Positions 51,547 through 61,423 of a DNA stretch of 64,000 bases are shown here, piece by piece (position 1 is the stretch's first letter; every line of letters begins with the position of its first letter). A model generated the notes under the pieces. That model was not told the DNA's origin and did not search any database. It saw nothing but the letters and a program-made list of their open reading frames with translations. The position numbers were made by a program, and so were the translations under genes. The DNA lies in contig NZ_BMNT01000036.1 of assembly GCF_014646695.1 (NCBI RefSeq), positions 24,352 to 88,351 of the forward strand, read 5' to 3'. The DNA is from Sphaerisporangium melleum (GTDB lineage Bacteria > Actinomycetota > Actinomycetes > Streptosporangiales > Streptosporangiaceae).

Positions 51547-52782
51547 ATGACGACGCCCAGAATCCTCGCGATCGTGCTGGCCGGTGGCGAGGGCAAGCGG
51601 CTGATGCCGCTCACGGCCGACCGCGCCAAACCGGCGGTGCCCTTCGGGGGCATCTACCGGCTGGTCGACTTCGTGCTCTCGAACCTGACCAACGGCGGCT
51701 ACCTCAAGATCGTCGTCCTGACCCAGTACAAGAGCCACAGCCTCGACCGGCATGTCACCCGCACCTGGCGCATGTCCACCATGCTGGGCAATTACGTCAC
51801 GCCGGTGCCCGCCCAGCAGCGGCTCGGGCCCCGATGGTTCGCCGGGTCGGCCGACGCGCTGTTCCAGAACCTCAACCTGATCTACGACGAGCTGCCCGAG
51901 CACTGCATCGTGTTCGGCGCCGACCACATCTACCGGATGGACCCGCGCCAGATGGTCCAGCAGCACGTGGACTCCGGCGCCGACGTCACGGTGGCGGCCA
52001 TCCGCCAGCCTCTGGCGCTGGCCGACCAGTTCGGCGTGATCGAGACCGACCCGTCGGGGCGGCGCATCTCGGCCTTCCGGGAGAAGCCCAAGGACGCCAT
52101 CGGCCTGCCCGACGCGCCCGACCAGGTGTACGCCTCCATGGGCAATTACGTCTTCCGGACCCAGGCGATGATCGACGCGCTGCGGGAGGACGCGCTGGAC
52201 CCGAGCAGCAAGCACGACCTGGGCGGCAACATCATCCCGATGTTCGTCAAGTCCGGCGGCGCCGAGGTGTACGACTTCGCGCACAACACCGTCCAGGGCT
52301 CCACCGAGCGCGACCGCGGCTACTGGCGCGACGTCGGGACGCTGGACGCCTACTACGAGGCGCACATGGACCTGGTGTCGGTGCACCCGGTGTTCAACCT
52401 CTACAACGACCGCTGGCCGATCTACACCGGGCAGGATCCGCTGCCGCCGGCCAAGTTCGTGCACGAGGAGGGCGACCGGGTGGGCCGCGCGCTGAACTCG
52501 CTGGTGTCGCCGGGGGTGATCGTCTCCGGTGGCACGGCCCGGCGCTCGGTCCTGTCGCCGGGGGTGGTGCTGCACTCCCACTCCCTGGTCGAGGACTCGG
52601 TGCTCATGGGGAGCGTCAAGGTCGGCAGGGGGGCGATCGTCCGGCGGGCCATCATCGACAAGAACGTGGTGATCCCCGACGGCGCGCGCATCGGCCTCGA
52701 CCTGGAGTACGACCGCTCGCGCTTCGCGGTGACCCGGGAGGGCGTGGTGGTCATCGGCAAGAACGAGGTGGTGGAGCGCTAG
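51547..52782 (+). CDS. glgC: Glucose-1-phosphate adenylyltransferase
   Basis: 411 residues. The nucleotide-binding start is [20 protein letters not shown], the sugar-binding region has [13 protein letters not shown] and [17 protein letters not shown], and the C-terminal left-handed beta-helix carries [17 protein letters not shown]. It makes ADP-glucose for glycogen and maltose-1-phosphate. ATG at 51547. Confidence 0.96.
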   Translation: MTTPRILAIVLAGGEGKRLMPLTADRAKPAVPFGGIYRLVDFVLSNLTNGGYLKIVVLTQYKSHSLDRHVTRTWRMSTMLGNYVTPVPAQQRLGPRWFAGSADALFQNLNLIYDELPEHCIVFGADHIYRMDPRQMVQQHVDSGADVTVAAIRQPLALADQFGVIETDPSGRRISAFREKPKDAIGLPDAPDQVYASMGNYVFRTQAMIDALREDALDPSSKHDLGGNIIPMFVKSGGAEVYDFAHNTVQGSTERDRGYWRDVGTLDAYYEAHMDLVSVHPVFNLYNDRWPIYTGQDPLPPAKFVHEEGDRVGRALNSLVSPGVIVSGGTARRSVLSPGVVLHSHSLVEDSVLMGSVKVGRGAIVRRAIIDKNVVIPDGARIGLDLEYDRSRFAVTREGVVVIGKNEVVER

Positions 52783-52786
52783 CGGG

Positions 52787-52812
52787 GCCCGGGCCGGACG
52801 TCCGGCCCGGGC
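52787..52812 (+). terminator. Perfect palindromic hairpin after glgC
   Basis: 13-bp arms GCCCGGGCCGGAC/GTCCGGCCCGGGC without spacer, 5 nt past the stop. Confidence 0.75.
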
Positions 52813-52913
52813 ACCTCTCGCTCACCGGAGTATCGTGCGTATCAGGATCGAACACCGGCCCCGCAGGCGCGGGCCCTGGCAATCTGCACGACGACACAGG
52901 CAGGAACACTGGC

Positions 52914-53228
52914 ATGAGCGGACTTCGTCGCGGACCCGACGACATGGGCGATGACGAGCAGCAGACCGAGATCGACGGGTGGACCGACGAGCTGCCCGCC
53001 GGCCATGTGATCGACGCGGACGACCCCGCCGACCGCGACGACCTCACGCAGCGCACCTGGCGGGAGGCCCGCGATCGCGAGCGCGTCCCCCGGGAGGATG
53101 CCCGCTACGTCCGGCCGGACGAGGGCGCGCACCCGGACGAGGACTCCGAGGAGTACGCCTCCGAGGTGGGCGAGGACGACGGCGACTTCTCCGCCGAGGA
53201 GCGCGCCATGCACATCGAGCGCCCCTGA
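52914..53228 (+). CDS. Small acidic hypothetical protein
   Basis: 104 residues, strongly acidic (DDMGDDEQQTEIDG, DEDSEEYASEVGEDDGDF), no hydrophobic segment, probably disordered. ATG at 52914. Similar acidic orphan proteins are common in actinomycetes; the family is not certain. Confidence 0.7.
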   Translation: MSGLRRGPDDMGDDEQQTEIDGWTDELPAGHVIDADDPADRDDLTQRTWREARDRERVPREDARYVRPDEGAHPDEDSEEYASEVGEDDGDFSAEERAMHIERP

Positions 53229-53412
53229 CCTCGCGACCGCGACCGGGCACCGGGCGGCCGGGACCCGGCGCCTGAGAGCCCGGGATGCCCACGCCGGCGG
53301 ATCGGCGGGATGCCGTCCCGGACGGTTCGGAGCGGCCCTGACGGACCGGGACGCCGCCGGATATCGGCGGATACGCCGGTGGAACCGCGGCCGAGCGCGC
53401 TAAAGTCCCCGC

Positions 53413-54981
53413 GTGGTGCGATCACGACCGCTCTGGCGGCTGACGGCGGCCGAACGGAAGGTCTGGGAGGCCTACCCGTCGGGGTCCTGGGTCGACCTGC
53501 GCACCGGGGACGCCGACCGGGACGACCCGGCCGGCGGCGCCACCTGGGGACGCGAGCGCACGGTACGGGCCGAGTTGCTGACCGCGTTGCTGCTCGGCGC
53601 CCGCCCCGCCGCGCCGGGGCAGGTGGCCGGGCTGCGGCTGGCCGGGGCCCGCGTCGTGGGGACGCTCAACCTCTCCGACGCGACGATCACCACCAAGCTG
53701 CACCTGCTGAACTGCCATCTGTCCGGCACCGTGGCGCTCACCGACGCCACCACCAAGGGAGTGCGCTTCCGCGGCTGTGACGTGCGCCGCATCCGTGCCG
53801 CCCGCTGCACCATCGACGGTCTGTTCGAGCTGGACTCCTGCACCGTCCGCGCCGGGGTGCGGCTGGACAACGCGCACATCACCGGTCAGCTCCGGCTGGC
53901 CAGGGCCACGCTGTTCGCGCCGGACGGCACCTCGGCGGCCTCCGAGAGCTACAAGGCGGACGCCAGGCGCGCGTTCGGCGACGCCGAGAAGCAGGAGCGC
54001 GGCTGGGACCAGCACCACTGGGCGCTGTGGGCGGGCGGGCTGACCGTGGACGGCGGCGCCTTCTGCCGTGACCTGCGCAGCACCGGCGGGCTGCGGCTGA
54101 TCGGCGCCAAGTTCAACAGCGGCCTGTACCTTCAGCGCGCCGTGATCGAGAGCACCGGCGGCCACGCCGTCTACGCCGACCACATGCAGGCGACGAGCGT
54201 GGAGTTCAGCGAGAACTTCACCGCCGAGGGCACCGTGCGGCTGCGCGGAGCCCGGGTCTCCGGGGTGCTGTCGTTCGACCAGGCGAAGCTGAGCGCGCAG
54301 GGCCGCGCACTGCACCTGAGCCACATGCAGGTCGACGAGCTGATCCTGCGGCCGGCCTCGGTGCGGGGCGAGGTGAACCTCGGCTACTCACGGGTGGGCG
54401 TCCTGCTGGACGACCCGAGGAGTTATCCCGGGCGGGTGCGGCTGAACGGCCTGGTGGTCGAGTCGATCCGCGGCAACGTCCCGCTGTCCGACCGGCTGGC
54501 GTGGCTGGGCCGCGACCCGGAGGGCTACCGGCCGCAGCCGTACGAGCACCTGGCCGCGTGGTACCGCAGGATCGGCCACGAGCAGGAGGCCCGGCGCGTG
54601 CTGCTCGCCAAGCAGCGGGCCCGCCGTGCCACCATCGGCGTCCCCGGCCGCCTGGCGGGCCTGCTGCTGGACGTGGTCGTCGGGTACGGGTACCGGCCGT
54701 GGCTGGCCGGGGTGTGGTTCGCTCTCCTGCTCACCGCCGGCACCGTGGTGTTCGCCACCCACCCGCCGGCCCAGGTGGGGCTGGACGAGCGGCGCCTGTT
54801 CCACGCCTTCCCCTACACGCTGGACCTGCTGGTGCCGGTCAGCGTGTTCGAGCAGCGCGGCGCGTGGGAGCCGGTGGGCTGGACGCAGTGGGTGGCCGGC
54901 ATCCTGATCGCCTCCGGCTGGGTGCTGGCCACGGCCCTGATCGCCGGCGGCACCCGCCTCCTGCGTCCGTCCACCCCCTGA
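53413..54981 (+). CDS. Membrane protein with beta-helix (pentapeptide-like) repeat domain
   Basis: 522 residues. Residues 60-360 are regularly spaced short strands (LRLAGARVVGTLNL, VRLRGARVSGVLSF, VRGEVNLGYSRVG) suggesting a right-handed beta-helix. A linker is followed by two transmembrane segments (VWFALLLTAGTVVFAT, VAGILIASGWVLATALIAGG). Relatives are often labelled 'membrane-associated oxidoreductase' without support; no cofactor motif is visible. GTG at 53413. Confidence 0.8.
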   Translation: MVRSRPLWRLTAAERKVWEAYPSGSWVDLRTGDADRDDPAGGATWGRERTVRAELLTALLLGARPAAPGQVAGLRLAGARVVGTLNLSDATITTKLHLLNCHLSGTVALTDATTKGVRFRGCDVRRIRAARCTIDGLFELDSCTVRAGVRLDNAHITGQLRLARATLFAPDGTSAASESYKADARRAFGDAEKQERGWDQHHWALWAGGLTVDGGAFCRDLRSTGGLRLIGAKFNSGLYLQRAVIESTGGHAVYADHMQATSVEFSENFTAEGTVRLRGARVSGVLSFDQAKLSAQGRALHLSHMQVDELILRPASVRGEVNLGYSRVGVLLDDPRSYPGRVRLNGLVVESIRGNVPLSDRLAWLGRDPEGYRPQPYEHLAAWYRRIGHEQEARRVLLAKQRARRATIGVPGRLAGLLLDVVVGYGYRPWLAGVWFALLLTAGTVVFATHPPAQVGLDERRLFHAFPYTLDLLVPVSVFEQRGAWEPVGWTQWVAGILIASGWVLATALIAGGTRLLRPSTP

Positions 54982-55057
54982 CCGCGCCTCCCCCGGTGCT
55001 CGCGCCGGCCGCTCACCCACCTTCACCAGGAGGCACCGAGCTCGCGCCGAGGGCCGG

Positions 55058-56239
55058 TCAGGCGCCCAGCGTGCCGCGGCCGTCGGCCGCCGCCCTGCGG
55101 AACGGCCCGCCGCCCGTGCTCCTTCCCGCACCCCCGCCCGGGGCGCCGTCCGCGATCATCCTCGCGTCGTCCCGAGGGCCCACCGCTTCCCCGGGACGGA
55201 CGCCGCCGTCCTCGACCCGGAAGCGCGGCAGGGCCTGCGGGTGTTCGCGGCGGACGTAGGCGATCATCGCCTCGCGCATGTCGCACTTCAGGTCCCACAC
55301 GCTCGGCGCGTCCGATGCGCTCATGAGCGCGCGCAGCTCGACCAGTCCGTTGGGACGCACGTCGGTCACCTGCAGGGTCCAGTCCTTCTGGTCCCACAGG
55401 GGGTGCTCGCGCAGCAGCCGGTACAGCTCGGCCCGCAGCTCGTCCACCGGCACCGACCAGTCGACGTAGAACAGCACGTGCCCGACGACGCGGCTCTCGT
55501 ACCGGGTCCAGTTCTCGAACGGGGTCGCGGTGAAGTACGACACCGGCAGGATGAGCCGGCGTTCGTCCCACAGCCGCACCACGACGTAGGTCAGGGTCAG
55601 CTCCTCGATGCGGCCCCACTCGCCGTCCACGACCACCGCGTCGTCCAGCCTGATCGCGTCGCTGAAGGCGAGCTGCAGCCCGGCGATCAGGTTGCTCAGG
55701 GTGGACTGGGCGGCGATGCCGGCCACCACGCCGGCGATGCCCGCCGAGGCCAGCAGGCCGGCGCCGAGCGCCCGGACGGCGGGGAAGCTGAACAGCATCG
55801 CGCCGGCGGAGACGACGATGATCACCGCGGCGGCCACCCGCCGGACCAGGGTGATCTGGGTGCGGATGCGGCGCGCCCTGCGGTTGCCCGCGCCCTCGAT
55901 GCTGGTGAGCCGGGCGAGCACCACGTCGGTGACCGCGTAGGCGGCCTGGACGACCAGCCAGGCCACGCAGGCGATCAGCAGCACGGTGATGGTCTGCTGC
56001 ACCGCGAATTCGAACGACCGCCCCGACATTCCGGGCGCGTATCCCGTGTTGAACGCGACCAGGCCCGCGGTCGCGAAGCCCGGCCAGGTGCACCGCTCGA
56101 CGATCGGCCCCGCCAGTGAGAAGCGGCCGTTGACCCGCCGCGATCTGAGCAGGCGGCGGAGCAGTTCCACGGCCACGACGGCCGCCAGGACGGCGACCAC
56201 CAGGATGATCCAGTTCACTGCCGATGACACGGGCGGCAT
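55058..56239 (-). CDS. MscS-family mechanosensitive channel
   Basis: 393 residues from ATG at 56239 (56263 possible). Three N-terminal helices, the pore-helix LLASAGIAGVVAGIAAQSTL and the beta domain (AIRLDDAVVVDGEWGRIEEL) are classic MscS. The C-terminus is an extended disordered tail. It releases solutes on osmotic downshift. Confidence 0.92.
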   Translation of the reverse strand: MPPVSSAVNWIILVVAVLAAVVAVELLRRLLRSRRVNGRFSLAGPIVERCTWPGFATAGLVAFNTGYAPGMSGRSFEFAVQQTITVLLIACVAWLVVQAAYAVTDVVLARLTSIEGAGNRRARRIRTQITLVRRVAAAVIIVVSAGAMLFSFPAVRALGAGLLASAGIAGVVAGIAAQSTLSNLIAGLQLAFSDAIRLDDAVVVDGEWGRIEELTLTYVVVRLWDERRLILPVSYFTATPFENWTRYESRVVGHVLFYVDWSVPVDELRAELYRLLREHPLWDQKDWTLQVTDVRPNGLVELRALMSASDAPSVWDLKCDMREAMIAYVRREHPQALPRFRVEDGGVRPGEAVGPRDDARMIADGAPGGGAGRSTGGGPFRRAAADGRGTLGA

Positions 56240-56411
56240 CCCCTTCCCCAACTTCCCCCACATCGCCGCCGGCGCGGAGTCCGGCGGGCCGGTCCGGTGC
56301 CCTCGGCTGTCACCGCGGCCCGGACCGGCTCCGGCGATCCTTAACCACACCTTGACCGGAAAACCACCTTAAAGCGGGTGATTTGCCTCACAGTGCGTGA
56401 TGTGGGGAAGT

Positions 56412-57407
56412 TCAGAACGCCTCGTCCAGGCTGACCGTGCCCTCCACCGCCACCTGGTAGGCCGAGACCCTGCGCTCGAAGAAGTTGGCCAGCTCCTGCA
56501 CATCCTGGAACTCCATGAAGCCGAACGGGTTGGCCGTCCCGTACCGCTCCGGCAGCCCGAGCCGGACCAGGCGGCGATCGGCGACGTACTCCAGGTACGC
56601 CCGCATCTGCCCGGCGCTCATGCCCGGCAGGCCCGCACCGCACAGGTCGACGGCGAAGGCCAGCTCGGCGGCCACCGCCTCCTCGATCATGCGGGTCACC
56701 TGCGCGCCCAGTTCCGCGTCGAACAGGCCGGGCTCCTCGGCCCGCACCGTGTCCACCACCGAGAAGGCGAACTCCATGTGCATGGACTCATCGCGGAACA
56801 CCCAGTTCGTCCCGGTGGCCAGCCCGCCCAGCAGCCCCCGCGAGCGCAGCCAGTACACGTAGGCGAAGGCCCCGTAGAAGAACAGCCCCTCGATGCAGGC
56901 GGCGAAGCAGATCAGGTTGAGCAGGAACGCCCGCCGGTCCTCCCGGGTCGACAACCGGTGGAGTTCGCCGATCGAGTCGATCCACCGGAAGCAGAACTCC
57001 GCCTTGTCGCGGATGGAGGGGATGTGCTCGACCGCCGCGAACGCCTTGGCCCGCTCGTCGTGGTCGGGCAGGTAGGTGTCCAGCAGGGTCAGGTAGAACT
57101 GCACGTGCACGGCCTCCTCGAACAGCTGCCGCGACAGGTACAGCCGCGCCTCGGGCGCGTTGAGGTGCTGGTAGAGGTTGAGCACCAGGTTGTTGGCCAC
57201 GATCGAGTCGCCGGTGGCGAAGAAGGCCACCAGCCGGTTGATCAGGTGCCGCTCCCCCGCGCTCAGCCTGGCCAGGTCGGCGATGTCGGACTGCAGGTCC
57301 ACCTCCTCGACCGTCCAGGTGTTGCGGATCGCCGCCCGGTAACGCTCGTAGAACTGCGGGTAGCGCATCGGGCGCAGGGTCAGGTCCATTCCGGGGTCGA
57401 GCAGCAT
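56412..57407 (-). CDS. nrdB: Class I ribonucleotide reductase beta subunit (R2)
   Basis: 331 residues. Metal ligands are in TGDSIVANN (first Asp), EEAVHVQFY and FRDESMHMEF. In EEAVHVQFY the Tyr aligns with the radical Tyr of class Ia, unlike class Ic where it is Phe. ATG at 57407 overlaps the nrdA stop (TGATG); a GTG three codons earlier is possible. It is made with nrdA under the riboswitch and NrdR boxes upstream. Confidence 0.95.
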   Translation of the reverse strand: MLLDPGMDLTLRPMRYPQFYERYRAAIRNTWTVEEVDLQSDIADLARLSAGERHLINRLVAFFATGDSIVANNLVLNLYQHLNAPEARLYLSRQLFEEAVHVQFYLTLLDTYLPDHDERAKAFAAVEHIPSIRDKAEFCFRWIDSIGELHRLSTREDRRAFLLNLICFAACIEGLFFYGAFAYVYWLRSRGLLGGLATGTNWVFRDESMHMEFAFSVVDTVRAEEPGLFDAELGAQVTRMIEEAVAAELAFAVDLCGAGLPGMSAGQMRAYLEYVADRRLVRLGLPERYGTANPFGFMEFQDVQELANFFERRVSAYQVAVEGTVSLDEAF

Positions 57408-59878
57408 CACTGACACGCCTCGCAGATCTCGGGGTTCTCCAGGGAGCAGGCCACCGCGTCGCGGTCACCCGCGGTGGCGGGCGGGAGAACCGGCAGGTGA
57501 ACGGGCTCTCCGGCGGGTAGAGACGCCTCAGCGGCCGCGCCGCCCGCGGGCGGCGTCCCCGCACCCGGGGCCGTGGAGCTCGCGGCGCTGTCGGGTTGTA
57601 CCGCGACGGTCGTCTGCGCGATGCGGGTGGCCGGCCGCGAGCGCAGGTAGTAGGTCGTCTTCAGCCCCGCCCGCCAGGCGTAGGCGTACATCGAGGAGAG
57701 CTTGCCGATGGTGGGAGCCGCCATGAACAGGTTCAGCGACTGCGACTGGTCGATGTACGGCTGCCGCGCGGCCGCCAGGTCGATCAGCGCCTTCTGCGGG
57801 AGTTCCCAGGCCGTGCGGTACAGCAGCCGCACATCAGCGGGGATCTCCTGGATCTCCTGGACCGACCCGTCGGCCCGTTTGACGGCGTCCCTGACCTGCG
57901 CCGTCCACAGCCCGCGCTCCTGCAGGTCGCGGACGAGGTAGCGGTTGACCTGGAGGAACTCACCCGACAGGGTCTCGCGCTTGAACACGTTGGACACCTG
58001 CGGCTCCACGCACTCGTAGCAGCCGGCGATCGAGGCGATGGTGGCGGTGGGCGCGACGGCCAGCAGCAGCGAGTTGCGCAGCCCGGTCTCGGCGATGGTC
58101 GCGCGCAGCGCCGCCCACTCCCCGGGGTGCACCTGCGCGGCCTGCGGGAAGTGGTCGGGGTGCAGCACCCCCGCGGCGGCCCGGGTGTCGGCGTAGGACG
58201 GGTGCGGGCCGCGCCCGGCGGCCAGGGCGGCCGAGGCGCCGTAGGCGGCCAGGGCCATCTCCTCGGCGATGCGCGTGGACAGCGCCAGCGCCTCCGGCGA
58301 GTCGAACGGCAGCCGGGCGGCGAAGAAGACGTCGGCCAGCCCCATCACGCCGAGGCCGATCGGCCGCCAGCGCTTGTTGGCGGTCTCCGCCTCCGGAGTC
58401 GGGTAGTAGCCGCGGTCGATGGAGGAGTCCAGGAAGCGGACGGCCGTCGCCACCGTCGCGCGCAGCCGCGCCCAGTCGACCTCCCCGCCCGTCAGGTGCG
58501 CGGCGAGGTTCACCGAGCCGAGGTTGCACACGGCGGTCTCGGCGTCGCTGGTCACCTCCAGGATCTCGGTGCACAGGTTGGACAGGTGGATGACGTTCTG
58601 CGGCCGGGCCGTCTGGTTGGAGGCGCGGTTGGCGGCGTCCTTGAAGGTCATCCAGCCGTTGCCGGTCTGCGCCAGGGTGCGCATCATCCGGCCGTACAGC
58701 GCCCGGGCGGGCAGCCGCCGCACGTACCGGCCCGCGGCCTCGGCCGCGCGGTAGGCACGGTCGAAGTCCGCGCCCCACAGGTCCACCAGCTCGGGGACCT
58801 CCTTGGGGTCGAACAGCGACCACATCTCGTCGGCCTCGACCCGGCGCATGAACTCGTCGGGGATCCAGTTGGCCAGGTTGAGGTTGTGCGTGCGGCGGGC
58901 GTCCTCGCCGGTGTTGTCGCGCAGCTCCAGGAACTCCTCGACGTCGGCGTGCCAGGGCTCCAGGTAGACGCAGGCGGCGCCCTTGCGCCGGCCGCCCTGG
59001 TTCACCGCGGCGACGCTCGCGTCCAGCGTGCGCAGCCAGGGAACGATGCCGTTGGAGTGCCCGTTGGTGCCGCGGATCAGCGAGCCGCGCGACCGGACAC
59101 GGGTCCAGGAGATGCCGATGCCGCCCGCGTGCTTCGACAGCCGCGCCACCTGGCCGTACCGCTCGTAGATGGCTTCCAGCTCGTCGCGGGGCGAGTCGAG
59201 CAGGAAGCACGACGACAGCTGCGGGCGCCGGCCGCCGGAGTTGAACAGCGTCGGTGAGCTGGGCAGGTACGCCATCGAGGACATCAGCCGGTACAGCTCC
59301 GCGGCCTCCTCGACGGTGCCGGACAACCCGCAGGCCACCCGCAGGAAGAAGTGCTGCGGCGTCTCCAGCACTTTGCGGGTGACCGGGTGGCGCAGCAGGT
59401 AGCGGTCGTAGACCGTGCGCAGGCCGAAGAACTCGAACCGCTCGTCCGCCGCCGGGTCGATCAGCGCGTCCAGCACGGCGGCGTTGGCCCGCACGAACCC
59501 CGCCAGGGCGTCCTGCAGCAGGCCCTCCCGGTGGGTGGCGGCGACCGACTGGGAGAACGACCGGACCCCGTGCGCCGCCGCCTCGCCGGCGATCTCCTCG
59601 GCCAGCAGGCGGGCGGCCAGCCGCGAGTTGGCCGGGTCGGCGATCACGAGAGCCGCGGCCTCCTCGATGGCCCGCCATCGTTCGTCCCGCCCCCGGGCCG
59701 GGCCCATGCCGCCCGCCGTCGCCGTCGCCGGGAGGGTGCCCGCACCGCTCGCGGGCGCATCGCCGCGGCCCGGCGCCGTTCCCTGGTCGTCGCCGCCGCG
59801 CGTCCCGGTGGCGGCCCGGCCGCCCCCGCCCGCGTCCTCCAGTGAGTAGGCCGGCGGCACATCGCGTGTCACGGTCAC
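57407..59878 (-). CDS. nrdA: Class I ribonucleotide reductase alpha subunit (R1)
   Basis: 823 residues. Catalytic features are SSCFLL (first redox Cys), NLCTEI (Asn/Cys/Glu), AVCNLGSVNL (second redox Cys), the tyrosine pair in SSMYAYAWRAGLKTTYYLR and the C-terminal CEAC. The first roughly 60 residues are Gly/Ala-rich and unlike the conserved part; no complete N-terminal ATP-cone is evident. Start GTG at 59878 follows GAGGAGATGAGCAC. It reduces ribonucleotides to deoxyribonucleotides. Confidence 0.96.
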   Translation of the reverse strand: MTVTRDVPPAYSLEDAGGGGRAATGTRGGDDQGTAPGRGDAPASGAGTLPATATAGGMGPARGRDERWRAIEEAAALVIADPANSRLAARLLAEEIAGEAAAHGVRSFSQSVAATHREGLLQDALAGFVRANAAVLDALIDPAADERFEFFGLRTVYDRYLLRHPVTRKVLETPQHFFLRVACGLSGTVEEAAELYRLMSSMAYLPSSPTLFNSGGRRPQLSSCFLLDSPRDELEAIYERYGQVARLSKHAGGIGISWTRVRSRGSLIRGTNGHSNGIVPWLRTLDASVAAVNQGGRRKGAACVYLEPWHADVEEFLELRDNTGEDARRTHNLNLANWIPDEFMRRVEADEMWSLFDPKEVPELVDLWGADFDRAYRAAEAAGRYVRRLPARALYGRMMRTLAQTGNGWMTFKDAANRASNQTARPQNVIHLSNLCTEILEVTSDAETAVCNLGSVNLAAHLTGGEVDWARLRATVATAVRFLDSSIDRGYYPTPEAETANKRWRPIGLGVMGLADVFFAARLPFDSPEALALSTRIAEEMALAAYGASAALAAGRGPHPSYADTRAAAGVLHPDHFPQAAQVHPGEWAALRATIAETGLRNSLLLAVAPTATIASIAGCYECVEPQVSNVFKRETLSGEFLQVNRYLVRDLQERGLWTAQVRDAVKRADGSVQEIQEIPADVRLLYRTAWELPQKALIDLAAARQPYIDQSQSLNLFMAAPTIGKLSSMYAYAWRAGLKTTYYLRSRPATRIAQTTVAVQPDSAASSTAPGAGTPPAGGAAAEASLPAGEPVHLPVLPPATAGDRDAVACSLENPEICEACQ

Positions 59879-59929
59879 GTGCTCATCTCCTCGTGCGCTC
59901 GATCCCCGTACGGAGGGCGCGCGCAGCGG

Positions 59930-60060
59930 AGCACGACCGGTGAGCGCCGCGAGGCCCGGCGCCGAAATGACGGCGATCGTTCCCGCTCACCGCTGCGGGA
60001 CGGCCCCGGGTCCGCGACGGGTTCCCTCTTGCCTCGCCCGGACGGGCGAACCAGCGACGA
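59930..60060 (-). ncRNA. Cobalamin riboswitch upstream of nrdAB
   Basis: Minus-strand RNA contains the conserved core AAGAGGGAACCCG, the CCCGGGGCCG pairing, and GTCCCGCAGCGGTGAGCGGG, matching the B12-riboswitch core GAGGGAA...CCGCAxCGGTGA. A 3' segment TCGTGC (complement of 59931-59936) can pair with GCACGA next to the nrdA ribosome binding site (59887-59892), a possible translational switch. In streptomycetes, B12 riboswitches repress class I reductase when the B12-dependent class II enzyme can work. Confidence 0.85.
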
Positions 60061-60066
60061 GCAGGA

Positions 60067-60113
60067 TCCTACATCTAGTGGCATGGGGCTCAACAACCCC
60101 TACAAGTTGTGGT
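60067..60113 (-). promoter_or_regulatory. Tandem NrdR boxes in the nrdAB promoter
   Basis: TCCTACATCTAGTGGC (60067-60082) and CCCTACAAGTTGTGGT (60098-60113) resemble the NrdR consensus, and their 31-nt offset equals the three-helical-turn spacing typical of paired NrdR boxes. Confidence 0.8.
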
Positions 60114-60210
60114 TGGACCCGTCACTCGGCACGGGCACCCCCCTTCACGGCCCACCGGGGACGGTCACCTCCGCCGATGGATCGCGCACCGCCACGCACG
60201 CCACGACACC

Positions 60211-60231
60211 GGCCGGCGACCGGTCGCCCGG
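60211..60231 (-). terminator. Terminator after the TctC-like gene
   Basis: GGCGACCGGTCGCC palindrome (60215-60228) flanked by GGCC/CGGCC, 27 nt past the stop. Confidence 0.55.
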
Positions 60232-60257
60232 CCCTCCCGTGCCCGGTGAACCCGAGC

Positions 60258-61220
60258 TCAGGTGCGCAGGCCGAGATCGCCGACGGCGCGGGCCAGGCGC
60301 GCGGTCTCGACGCGCAGCCACTGCCGGAAGTCCTCCCCCTCCAGGTACAGCGGCGCCCAGCCGTTGCGGGCACACGCCTGCTGCCACCGCTCGGAGCCCG
60401 CGACGTACCGGCACATCTCAACGAGGGCCGCCAGATCGTCCTCGGGCAGATCCCGGGGGCCGAGGATGCCGCGCCAGTTCGCGCAGTCCAGGTGCGTGTC
60501 GCACTCCAGCAGGGTGGGGGCGGGAACGCCGGGGATGCGGTCGGGCGAGGAGACCGCGAGCACCCGCAGGTCTCCGGCGCGCACGCGGTCGCGGACGCCG
60601 CTGTGCCCGGCGAGGGCGGCGGCGGCCCGCCCTCCGGTAAGCGCGGTGACGGCGTCCCCGCTGGTGGGATAGGCGACGTACCGCAGCAGACGCGCGTCGA
60701 CCCCCAGGCTCTGGGCGAGCATGCCGAGCAGCATGTGGTCCACGCAGCCCTGGGTCCGGCCCGCGACCGCCAGCCCGGCGGGATCCCGGCGCATCGCGTC
60801 GGCGAACGCGCCGAACGACCGCAGCCGCGAGGCGCCGGGGACGACCAGCACCTCCCACTCCCCGCAGAGCCGGACCAGTGGCGTGGTGCCGGTGAAGGCG
60901 CCGGCCTGGCGCGGCGCCCGGACCGTGCCGACCAGCGCGGGCTCGGCCATCAGCACCTGGCGCGCGTGCCGCACCCGGGTGAACTCGGCCAGCGCGACGT
61001 GGGAGGGCCGGTTCACCGGCCGCAGGTCCGCGACGAGCGCGGCCTTCTCGGCGACGCCCTTCAGCGCCCGCGCCACGCGGTCGGCGTCCCCGCCGGACGG
61101 GCCGGGGACCACGATCGGGAGCGTCGCGGCGGCCAGCTTGCGCGTGCTCGCGGGGCCTCCGCATCCGGCGGCCAGCGCCACGAGCCCCGCCCCGAGGGCG
61201 AGCACCTGACGACGACGCAT
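60258..61220 (-). CDS. TctC-like solute-binding lipoprotein
   Basis: 320 residues. Signal peptide with lipobox LAAGC, then LPIVVPGPSGGDADRVARAL and the RYVAYPTSGDAVTALTGGRA region typical of tripartite tricarboxylate transporter binding proteins. No TctA/TctB membrane genes are nearby, so it is an orphan; the ligand is probably a carboxylate. ATG at 61220. Confidence 0.85.
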   Translation of the reverse strand: MRRRQVLALGAGLVALAAGCGGPASTRKLAAATLPIVVPGPSGGDADRVARALKGVAEKAALVADLRPVNRPSHVALAEFTRVRHARQVLMAEPALVGTVRAPRQAGAFTGTTPLVRLCGEWEVLVVPGASRLRSFGAFADAMRRDPAGLAVAGRTQGCVDHMLLGMLAQSLGVDARLLRYVAYPTSGDAVTALTGGRAAAALAGHSGVRDRVRAGDLRVLAVSSPDRIPGVPAPTLLECDTHLDCANWRGILGPRDLPEDDLAALVEMCRYVAGSERWQQACARNGWAPLYLEGEDFRQWLRVETARLARAVGDLGLRT

Positions 61221-61375
61221 CCCGCACGCCCTTTCCCCCGATATCCCACTAAATGCCCAGTTCACCGCTCGGACACACTGGCGCGCCCACGAACCGCACC
61301 CCCGGCCACTGGTTGGATGACGGCCGCTCACCCGGCCGCCTCTCCGGCCAGAGAGACGATCTTCGACCTGAGAAG

Positions 61376-61408
61376 ACACTCAATGTTGATAGTATCAACG
61401 GTGAGTGT
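61376..61408 (+). promoter_or_regulatory. 33-bp interrupted palindrome upstream of ATPase gene
   Basis: Outer arms ACACTCA/TGAGTGT (61376-61382, 61402-61408) and inner arms GTTGATA/TATCAAC (61385-61391, 61393-61399) around a single G. It is AT-rich compared with its surroundings and only 15 nt before the ATG, so it is placed to repress transcription. Confidence 0.7.
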
Positions 61409-61423
61409 TTCATCTCTGATCGT

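Noticed and set aside
56412-57407. Class Ic (Mn/Fe) R2 subunit
   Set aside because: The position equivalent to the radical Tyr is Tyr (EEAVHVQFY) and the first ligand is Asp, which argues for the tyrosyl-radical type.
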